A stretch of 14,670 bases of DNA from Candidatus Vogelbacteria bacterium CG22_combo_CG10-13_8_21_14_all_37_9 (GTDB lineage: Bacteria > Patescibacteriota > Minisyncoccia > Phycocordibacterales > XYD1-FULL-46-19), in contig PCSX01000008.1 of assembly GCA_002772495.1 (NCBI GenBank), positions 1,003 to 15,672 of the forward strand. Reading direction: 5' to 3'. Positions 1 to 5,799 of this stretch are shown in pieces. Both the position numbers and the translations under genes were made by a program. Under the pieces are notes generated by a model that had not been told where the DNA came from, did no database searches, and saw nothing but the letters and a program-made list of their open reading frames with translations. Position 1 is the stretch's first letter, and every line of letters begins with the position of its first letter.

Positions 1-1769
1 TTCGACTTAATCCGATCATTCTCGGTTAAAAATTGTTTGCGTAAACGAGTACTATGCGGAGTAATTTCCAGATATTCATCTTCGGTCATTACTTCCAAAC
101 CACGTTCAATCGTAATCAAAAATGGTGGAACTAGCACAACACTTTCATCAGTCCCCGAAGCCCGCATATTGGTCAATTGTTTGCCCTTGGTCGGGTTAAC
201 AGCCATTTCTTCACCTTTAGCCGTATTACCGATAACCATCCCTTCGTAAACTTCGGTATTAGCCCCAATATAGAGCACTCCTCGAGTCTGAAGGGTGTTT
301 AGAGAAAAAGCTAAAGCTTTACCAGCGGTCATTGAAGTCATTGAACCGACTTGGCGTTTTTGAATTTCACCAGCGAAAGGCTCGAAACCTATCACTCGAC
401 TAGCAAAAATTCCTTCCCCACGAGTATCAATAATAAATTTACCTCGATAACCCAATAAGCCTCGAGTCGGACCCTTGAAAGTTAGACGCACCCGATTCCC
501 TTCTGGCTTCATATTAGTCATCAAGACTCCCCGTTTAGATAATTTTTCAATGATGGTACCTTGCATTTCACTCGGGACCTCGATCGTCGCTTCTTCAAAC
601 GGTTCGGATTTAACACCATCAATATCTTTAATAATTACTTTTGGTTGCGAAACTTGTAGTTCGTAACCTTCTCGACGCATATTTTCTAACAAAATCGCCA
701 CGTGCAATTCACCTCGGCCATAAACTCTCATCGCCTCATCAGCAAAATCTACTTTCAACCCAACATTAACTTCCAATTCTTTTTCTAAACGTTCTCGAAT
801 CTGACGACCCGTGACAAACTTGCCTTCTCGGCCAGCAAAAGGCGAATTATTAACCAGAAAATTTAAAGCAATCGTCGGCTCGTCAATTTTGATTGCTGGT
901 AAGGCTTCGGCTTCTTTGGTGCCACAAATCGTATCACCAATATAAATATTAGGTAGCCCAGCGATCATCACAATATCACCGGCTTCGACTTGATCGACTT
1001 CTTGGCGTTTCAAACCAGAAAAAGTAAAAAGTTTGGTAATTTTACCTTCTTCCATTTCCCCATTTGGTTTTTTAACAAACACTTTGGCACCAGTTTTTAG
1101 AATCCCGTCATAAACTCGAGCAATCGCTAAGCGACCCAGAAAATTATCATAAGCCAGATTAAAAGGTTGAGCTCGTAAAACCACTTCGACATTATGAGGG
1201 GCAACTGGCACTTCTTCCAGTACAACATCAAGCAAAGGTTCTAGATTGACCCGGGGATCATTTAATTCGCGCATGGCGACCCCTTCTTTGCCGATAGCAT
1301 AAACAGTTTTAAAATTTAATTGTTCTTCAGTTGCACCCAGCTCGAAAAATAATTCAAAAATTTCATCATGAGCTCGTTTGGCGTCAGCGGCTGGTTTATC
1401 AATTTTATTTAAAACGACAATTGGTTTGTGACCAATTTCGAGCGATTTTTTCAAGACGAAACGGGTCTGAGGCATCGGCCCTTCTTGAGCATCTACCACC
1501 AATAAAACCGAATCGATTGAACGTAAAACACGCTCCACTTCCGAACCAAAGTCGGCATGACCAGGTGTATCAACCAGATTAATCTTGGTCTCTTTGTAGA
1601 TAACTGAAGCATTTTTAGCATAAATGGTAATTCCCCGTTCTAATTCTAGAGCGTTCGAATCCATACTAATTCCTTCTTCAGCAAAACCGGTCTGACGCAA
1701 AATCGCATCGGTCAAAGTAGTCTTGCCGTGATCAACATGGGCAATAATAGCGATATTTCTAATCTCCAT
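1..1769 (-). CDS. typA: Ribosome-associated GTPase TypA/BipA (3' end cut by window edge)
   Basis: Translational GTPase of the EF-G/LepA superfamily that binds the ribosome and acts in ribosome assembly and stress adaptation (family knowledge). The translation starts with the G1 loop AHVDHGKTT (residues 10-18), then ERGITI (44-49), the G3 motif DTPGH (67-71) and the G4 motif NKID (121-124). EF-Tu-like domain 2, the EF-G domain III/V-like region and the TypA C-terminal domain follow. The last visible residues, around TPHSTRLRKQFL, match the usual TypA end, so of 589 visible codons only some 10-20 residues are missing beyond the edge. The ATG at 1769 is chosen because the G1 motif begins ten residues later. 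There is no Shine-Dalgarno sequence; the bases before ATG are A/C-rich. It lies downstream of dnaX across a 411-bp spacer and has its own candidate promoter and a leader hairpin. Confidence 0.96.
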   Translation of the reverse strand, partial: MEIRNIAIIAHVDHGKTTLTDAILRQTGFAEEGISMDSNALELERGITIYAKNASVIYKETKINLVDTPGHADFGSEVERVLRSIDSVLLVVDAQEGPMPQTRFVLKKSLEIGHKPIVVLNKIDKPAADAKRAHDEIFELFFELGATEEQLNFKTVYAIGKEGVAMRELNDPRVNLEPLLDVVLEEVPVAPHNVEVVLRAQPFNLAYDNFLGRLAIARVYDGILKTGAKVFVKKPNGEMEEGKITKLFTFSGLKRQEVDQVEAGDIVMIAGLPNIYIGDTICGTKEAEALPAIKIDEPTIALNFLVNNSPFAGREGKFVTGRQIRERLEKELEVNVGLKVDFADEAMRVYGRGELHVAILLENMRREGYELQVSQPKVIIKDIDGVKSEPFEEATIEVPSEMQGTIIEKLSKRGVLMTNMKPEGNRVRLTFKGPTRGLLGYRGKFIIDTRGEGIFASRVIGFEPFAGEIQKRQVGSMTSMTAGKALAFSLNTLQTRGVLYIGANTEVYEGMVIGNTAKGEEMAVNPTKGKQLTNMRASGTDESVVLVPPFLITIERGLEVMTEDEYLEITPHSTRLRKQFLTENDRIKS

Positions 1770-1807
1770 AATGTTATTGTTTGGTCTGTCTGGTATAGAT
1801 TTTAATT

Positions 1808-1838
1808 AAAAAAGAAAAACTCCGATCCGAGCGGAGCT
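1808..1838 (-). terminator. Intrinsic-terminator-like hairpin in the typA leader
   Basis: On the minus strand the arms CTCCG (1836-1832) and CGGAG (1824-1820) close a 7-nt loop. Outer A-T and G-T pairs can extend the stem. TTTTTC and six more T follow directly (1819-1808), the form of a rho-independent terminator. It lies after dnaX and its palindromes but only about 40 bp before typA. It may stop read-through from dnaX or act as an attenuator in the typA leader, because a candidate promoter sits just upstream at 1854-1862. Confidence 0.65.
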
Positions 1839-1853
1839 TCTGGATATTTTTAT

Positions 1854-1862
1854 ATCATATCA
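1854..1862 (-). promoter_or_regulatory. Candidate extended -10 promoter for typA
   Basis: The minus strand reads TGATATGAT, a TGN extended -10 followed by TATGAT (1859-1854). At 17-bp spacing the -35 (TTTCCC) is poor, as is common with extended -10 promoters. Transcription would start near 1847, leaving a leader of about 78 nt whose first element is the terminator-like hairpin at 1838-1808. Confidence 0.4.
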
Positions 1863-1927
1863 CGTTTTACTAAAAAGGGAAATATTAAAAATCTAGCCCA
1901 ACTTAAAAGACACCCTTAAACCTGTTT

Positions 1928-1963
1928 TACAGTAATCTTGCGCGGCCGCGCAAGATTACTGTA
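1928..1963. repeat. Perfect 36-bp palindrome, copy 1 of a four-member family
   Basis: The arms are 18 bp each with no spacer, centred between 1945 and 1946. The inner core CTTGCGCGGCCGCGCAAG is identical to copy 3 (2068-2117). The outer arm (TACAGTAAT) is not shared with the other copies but is perfectly matched to its own partner. No T-run follows on either strand, so it is not a standard terminator. Confidence 0.9.
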
Positions 1964-1973
1964 TTGCTGTAGG

Positions 1974-1993
1974 TCTAGAAGAATCTAGAAGAA
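1974..1993. repeat. Short tandem direct repeat between two palindromes
   Basis: TCTAGAAGAA occurs twice in direct tandem (1974-1983, 1984-1993) in the gap between palindrome copies 1 and 2. It could be a slippage product. No function can be read from it. Confidence 0.7.
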
Positions 1994-1996
1994 CCC

Positions 1997-2040
1997 AAAT
2001 TAACACAATCCTGCGCGGTCGCGCAGGATTGTGTTAATTT
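1997..2040. repeat. 44-bp palindrome with GT centre, copy 2 of the family
   Basis: Two exactly complementary 21-bp arms (1997-2017 and 2020-2040) flank a two-base GT centre. The core CTGCGCGGTCGCGCAG resembles copies 1 and 3 with one central C-to-T change. The 21-2-21 geometry and the GGTC centre are the same as in copy 4, about 10 kb away near topA. A smaller inverted repeat, TTTTGATTT/AAATCAAAA (2038-2059), abuts it. Confidence 0.9.
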
Positions 2041-2067
2041 TGATTTCATCAAATCAAAACCGGCGTT

Positions 2068-2117
2068 TTAAAATCATCACAAACTTGCGCGGCCGCGCAA
2101 GTTTGTGATGATTTTAA
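2068..2117. repeat. Perfect 50-bp palindrome, copy 3 of the family
   Basis: The arms are 25 bp each with no spacer, centred between 2092 and 2093, making this the longest member. The core CTTGCGCGGCCGCGCAAG matches copy 1, and the outer arm is unique to this copy. It is the first structure met after the dnaX stop codon, 63 nt downstream. It could protect or end the dnaX transcript, although there is no proper U-tract. Confidence 0.9.
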
Positions 2118-2180
2118 TTTTGGCAAAATGGATATTTTAAAATTTTCAAGCTCAAGTATTTTTTACTTATTCTTGTTTTT

Positions 2181-3227
2181 CTACTTATTCTCCGTTCGCT
2201 GGCGAGCGATATTAGTCACCGCTAATTCCAAAGGTAAAGTCGGAAGGTAGGCTGAATCGAGTTGTTCATAAGCTATTAAAAACTCTTTTAAAATAGCTGG
2301 CAAAACTTTTGCCTCATCACCATTTGCTAATTCTTGATAAAAAATTAGTTCATCTTTATCCACGGCTAAATAATCTGACCCAAGTAAATCGGGCGAAAAA
2401 CTAGCGAAAATCCCCCGGCGCAACTCTTCTAAAATTAATTTCAATAAAACTTTCATATCTGTACCGCTTCGGCCAAGCGTTTCAATCAAAATTAAAGCGC
2501 GATTAGAATCATTGACCAAAATCGCTCGGACAAAATCTTTAACCAATTCTCGTTTAGGGGCACCAGTAATTTTTTCGACTTCAGTCAAGATTAATTCTTT
2601 ATCAGTTGAAGAAACCATCACTCGCTGAAGCAAACCTAAAGTGTCTCGATAAGAACCTTCCCCAAGCAAAGCAATCAAGTGGGCTGATTTTTCATCAATT
2701 TTATAGCCTTCATTTTTAACCACCGAGCGAATTACTTTTTTAAGCATTTCCGGATCGGGTCGAGAAAAAGTTAAAACCTGACAACGAGAGACAACTGTTT
2801 CCGGCATTTTATTTAATTCAGTGGTCGCTAAAATAAAAATGACATGACTTGGTGGTTCTTCTAAAGTTTTTAATAAAGCATTGAAAGCGGGTTTGGACAA
2901 CATGTGAACTTCGTCAATGATATAAATTTTATATTTAGAGCTAAAAGGCAAGACACCGACTGCTTCTCGCAGTTCTCGAATTTCATCGACACCATTATTG
3001 GAAGCACCATCAATTTCCGCTAAATCGTGATCCTCGCAACCAAGCTCGCGAGCAAAAATTCGGGCTAAACTAGTTTTTCCCGTTCCGTGTGGGCCAGTAA
3101 AAAGATAAGCCTGGGCAATTTGTTTACTAGCTAAATAACCTCGTAAAGCGGTTACGACGCTATCCTGACCAACAATTTCCGACCATTTAGTCGGACGATA
3201 TTTACGATAAAGGGTGGTTTCAGACAT
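2181..3227 (-). CDS. dnaX: DNA polymerase III clamp-loader subunit DnaX (gamma-like, short)
   Basis: ATPase subunit of the clamp loader that places the sliding clamp on primed DNA. The 348 residues show the DnaX start (LYRKYRPTKWSEIVGQ), Walker A GPHGTGKTS (45-53), Walker B IYIIDEVHML (101-110), the ALLKTLEEPP segment (117-126), sensor 1 ATTE (134-137) and the SRC motif with its arginine finger (147-149), followed by the helical lid and collar. The four-cysteine zinc module normally found between Walker A and the EIDGAS segment is missing: only C64 remains and EIDGASNNG follows within ten residues. There is no long C-terminal tau region. ATG 3227 is chosen because a TATGAT box ends 8 nt before it and the conserved N-terminus starts there. 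It lies 18 nt downstream of dus. A short duplication (TACTTATTCT, 2164-2173 and 2182-2191) covers its stop codon. Confidence 0.96.
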   Translation of the reverse strand: MSETTLYRKYRPTKWSEIVGQDSVVTALRGYLASKQIAQAYLFTGPHGTGKTSLARIFARELGCEDHDLAEIDGASNNGVDEIRELREAVGVLPFSSKYKIYIIDEVHMLSKPAFNALLKTLEEPPSHVIFILATTELNKMPETVVSRCQVLTFSRPDPEMLKKVIRSVVKNEGYKIDEKSAHLIALLGEGSYRDTLGLLQRVMVSSTDKELILTEVEKITGAPKRELVKDFVRAILVNDSNRALILIETLGRSGTDMKVLLKLILEELRRGIFASFSPDLLGSDYLAVDKDELIFYQELANGDEAKVLPAILKEFLIAYEQLDSAYLPTLPLELAVTNIARQRTENK

Positions 3228-3235
3228 AAAGACTT

Positions 3236-3244
3236 ATCATAACA
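3236..3244 (-). promoter_or_regulatory. Extended -10 promoter for dnaX, predicted leaderless start
   Basis: TGTTATGAT on the minus strand (TATGAT at 3241-3236). Its last base is separated from the dnaX ATG by 8 nt, so transcription should begin at or next to the start codon. The box lies in the 18-nt gap between dus and dnaX; any -35 element would fall inside the end of dus, where no good match is seen. Confidence 0.6.
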
Positions 3245-3245
3245 C

Positions 3246-4340
3246 TTAGCGAGCCTCAAGAAAATCCTTGATGATTTTTTCGACTGTGGTGTCATTTTCA
3301 GCTTCCATTAGAGCAGTTCGAAGTTCATTAGCACCCGGAAAACCAGTCACATAGGCTTTAAAATGTTTTTTCATGACCGCAAAACTTTTAGTGTGACCTT
3401 GGAAGTTAACTTGATTAAATTCTCCCGGTAAATACATTTTAGTAAATAATTGAGCGTGTTTAATTAAGGTTTTTAAACGAAGTTCAAGAGAAATATCCTC
3501 ACCTGCCAAAGTCTTCGGCGGATGCTCAATTTGGCAATCGTTATCACGAACAACTTGGCTATCCGCCCAAAGCGGATGCTCAATTTGGCAACCACACTTA
3601 GCGTGGGCCAAATTGGCAAATAACCAAGGAGAACCAAAAATACCTCGGCCGATCATCACACCATCAAGACCAGTTTTTTTAGCTATAGAGATCGCTTCAG
3701 CAACAGTTTTAATATCGCCATTACCTAAAATTAAAACTCCTGAACCTTTGGCTAATTCCACCGCCCGAGGAGCTAAGTCCCAATTAGCCGGCACTTTTGA
3801 TAATTCTTTAGTAGTTCTAAAATGAATGGTAATCGCCGAAGGTTTAGCTTCTAATAAAGCTGGCAACCATTTCTCTAATTCATTTTTAGTAGTCCCGATT
3901 CGGGTTTTAACTGAAACTGGCAAATCACCGGCTCCCCGTTTGGCGGCTAAAATTAATTCTTGAGCCAGAGCGGGAGTTTTGATTAAAGAAGCACCCGAAC
4001 CTTGTCTTAAAACTGAACGATCAGGACAACCCATATTGATATCCACACCAGCAAAACCCATGGTTGAAGCTAGACGAGAAGCTGATTCAATTGTAGCCGG
4101 ATTAGAACCAAAAATTTGAGCAATGATTGGTTTTTCCTGATCACTAAAATAAAACTCTCGTAATAATTTCTCTCGACCAGCAGAACTAGCTAAACCATCG
4201 GCCGAAACAAATTCCGTAAAAAATAAATCTGGCATACCAAAATCGGCAATGATTTGGCGATAGGCTGAATCAGTCACATCATACATTGGCGCTAAAACAA
4301 CAATCGGTTTTTTTAATTGTTCCCAAATATTTTTTGACAC
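3246..4340 (-). CDS. dus: tRNA-dihydrouridine synthase with a palindromic in-frame insertion
   Basis: FMN-dependent enzyme that reduces uridines in the tRNA D-loop to dihydrouridine. The 364 residues show a TIM-barrel start LAPMYDVTDSAYR (16-28), INMGCP with the expected catalytic cysteine C105, the RQGSGASL loop (112-119), VKTRIG (144-149), H173, GNGDI (206-210) and the GRG phosphate-binding loop (231-233), then a helical C-terminal domain. The start codon is GTG at 4340, chosen because the barrel begins 11 residues later and no earlier ATG fits. There is no Shine-Dalgarno sequence. It follows the carboxypeptidase gene by 28 nt, so co-transcription is likely. Residues of roughly 248-274, including CQIEHP twice, look like an insertion between the barrel and the C-terminal domain and come from a repeated, hairpin-forming DNA segment. 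Assignment to DusA, B or C is uncertain; it looks nearest to DusB. Confidence 0.93.
   Translation of the reverse strand: MSKNIWEQLKKPIVVLAPMYDVTDSAYRQIIADFGMPDLFFTEFVSADGLASSAGREKLLREFYFSDQEKPIIAQIFGSNPATIESASRLASTMGFAGVDINMGCPDRSVLRQGSGASLIKTPALAQELILAAKRGAGDLPVSVKTRIGTTKNELEKWLPALLEAKPSAITIHFRTTKELSKVPANWDLAPRAVELAKGSGVLILGNGDIKTVAEAISIAKKTGLDGVMIGRGIFGSPWLFANLAHAKCGCQIEHPLWADSQVVRDNDCQIEHPPKTLAGEDISLELRLKTLIKHAQLFTKMYLPGEFNQVNFQGHTKSFAVMKKHFKAYVTGFPGANELRTALMEAENDTTVEKIIKDFLEAR
3518..3591. repeat. Repeat/palindrome unit inserted in frame in dus
   Basis: A 20-bp sequence beginning GCGGATGCTC occurs at 3518-3537 and again at 3572-3591, exactly 54 bp (18 codons) apart, giving CQIEHP twice in the protein. 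Next to the second copy, ATCCGC (3561-3566) and GCGGAT (3572-3577) form a hairpin with a 5-nt loop, and the match can be followed imperfectly for about 16 bp per arm. The whole reads as about one and a half units of a small palindromic element kept open in frame. Confidence 0.7.
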
Positions 4341-4368
4341 AAAAATTTAGATTTTTTTATAAATTCTA

Positions 4369-5790
4369 CTACTCAACTGGAATATAAGCACTTTTTGTTT
4401 CGCGAGTGACATTATCAACCAAAAAACGAATAATTTTAGCCGTATCAGTCTTTCGATCATTACTCTTTAAAAGAACTAGGGCAATCGTCCGTTGTTCAAA
4501 TTCAGACAAAGGTAAAGAAAAAAGAGCGACTAAAGTTCGACCCGCTTCATCGGTATAACCATTTTTGCCACCGAGATAATAATCGAGAGTATAAAGATCA
4601 TTGAGATTACGCCATTGGTGAGAGTCAATTCGTAAAGTGCCCTTTTTAGTTAAATCAAAAATATATTTTTTAGTTCGATAAATATATTGCGATAAAGCAA
4701 ATAAATCAGAAGCACTAGAAACATTATTCTCAGCTAGACCGCTAGGATCTTCGAAATAGGTTTGTTTCAAACCTAGGGTCCGAGTTTTTTGATTCATTAA
4801 ATCAATAAATTTAGTTCGATCGCTACTTTGAGCGATAACTTCCGCCGACATATTACTAGATTCCAACAATAAAGGATAAAGTAAATCAGAAATTTTAATT
4901 TTTTCATTCAAAGCCAATCGGCCAGTTTTACTATAAGTTTTATAAGCATCTTTGGTCACGGTCGTTTTTTCATCTTGATTTAAATTTTCTAAAGAAACTA
5001 AAGCAGTCATCAATTTGGTAATGGAAGCAATTGGCAAAACTAAATGGGAATTTTTTTGAATTATAATCTCCCCGGTCTCCACATCAGCCACCAAAAAAGA
5101 TTCGGCGGATAAAGGTAATTTTTCCGGGTCTTTTAGAGATAGGTAGGACGAGGCAATATTTAAACGCTTAAGATTGTCTGGTAAATCGCTGACCCTCTCG
5201 AGCTGTTTAGGGGAACCAAAAATTAAAACTTTAGTATTTTCATCAGCAAAATCATAAACCATTTTAGCGAAATCGTTGGCTAAACGAATCGAACCAGCAC
5301 TAAAAGAATCTGGAAGTAAACGACGATTAGAATTTTCTGGTTGACCATGAATAAAAAAATTACCAAAAAATTGAACACTATAAGGGAACCAAACTTTGGC
5401 CAAAGGAGAAAAATGACGAAGATCTTTTATTTTAACCGTATATTCCCCAACTGGAGCTTCCCAAGGACTGCCGACTAAACCTTTAGCTAAAATAGTAGTC
5501 GAAGAAACAAATTGTTTATCTTGATATAAATAAAGAACCATTTGGCCTAAATCAGCCACAATAGTTTTATGAGAACTAATTAAATTTAATTGCTGAGGTT
5601 TGAAAATCTGCCAATCAGCAATAGTCGCCACCTTAGAATCCCCCGCTGATTGAGTCGCATAGGTCCATTGATTACTTTTGATTAAAGTTTGATAGATTAA
5701 GTGACCACCAGTAGAAACACTCCAAAAAGTCCCCGCTCCCAAAATAAGAGCCACTAAAACCCAGAGACCATAATAGAGGGTTCGAGACAT
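4369..5790 (-). CDS. Membrane-anchored L,D-transpeptidase-like / D-Ala-D-Ala carboxypeptidase (S11) fusion
   Basis: Peptidoglycan-processing protein of 473 residues. One N-terminal membrane segment (about 5-25) suggests an extracytoplasmic anchored protein. Residues of about 75-190 resemble a YkuD (L,D-transpeptidase) domain with the HG pair H148-G149, but the expected SxGC motif reads SAGSIRL (164-170): serine 167 stands where the catalytic cysteine should be, so this domain is probably inactive or altered. Residues of about 228-460 form an S11 penicillin-binding carboxypeptidase with SITK (256-259, nucleophile S256), SSN (311-313) and KNG (409-411, usually KTG) within GGKNGYTDEAGRT. These motifs suggest an active serine enzyme that trims the terminal D-Ala of stem peptides. 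ATG 5790 lies 9 nt after the AAA+ gene without a clear Shine-Dalgarno sequence, which points to translational coupling. Confidence 0.88.
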   Translation of the reverse strand: MSRTLYYGLWVLVALILGAGTFWSVSTGGHLIYQTLIKSNQWTYATQSAGDSKVATIADWQIFKPQQLNLISSHKTIVADLGQMVLYLYQDKQFVSSTTILAKGLVGSPWEAPVGEYTVKIKDLRHFSPLAKVWFPYSVQFFGNFFIHGQPENSNRRLLPDSFSAGSIRLANDFAKMVYDFADENTKVLIFGSPKQLERVSDLPDNLKRLNIASSYLSLKDPEKLPLSAESFLVADVETGEIIIQKNSHLVLPIASITKLMTALVSLENLNQDEKTTVTKDAYKTYSKTGRLALNEKIKISDLLYPLLLESSNMSAEVIAQSSDRTKFIDLMNQKTRTLGLKQTYFEDPSGLAENNVSSASDLFALSQYIYRTKKYIFDLTKKGTLRIDSHQWRNLNDLYTLDYYLGGKNGYTDEAGRTLVALFSLPLSEFEQRTIALVLLKSNDRKTDTAKIIRFLVDNVTRETKSAYIPVE

Positions 5791-5799
5791 ATTCTTAAT

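Larger units (their letters stand above)
1770..2180. other. Gene-free spacer between dnaX and typA, filled with palindromes
   Basis: No credible ORF or RNA gene of a known family is visible in these 411 bp. Reading along the minus-strand transcript from dnaX, it holds three long palindromes (2117-2068, 2040-1997, 1963-1928), a 10-bp direct repeat TCTAGAAGAA occurring twice in tandem (1974-1993), a candidate extended -10 promoter (1854-1862), a hairpin with a T-run (1838-1808), and the typA leader. A further AT-rich inverted repeat, TTTTGATTT/AAATCAAAA (2038-2046 with 2051-2059), touches the middle palindrome. Confidence 0.8.

Noticed and set aside
1928..2117. CRISPR array or tandem intrinsic terminators
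   Set aside because: The units are palindromes with differing arms and irregular spacing, not direct repeats with spacers, and no T-run follows them.
2164..2191. TACTTATTCT direct repeat around the dnaX stop
   Set aside because: A short 18-bp-period duplication in AT-rich DNA that only repeats the stop region; probably slippage without function.
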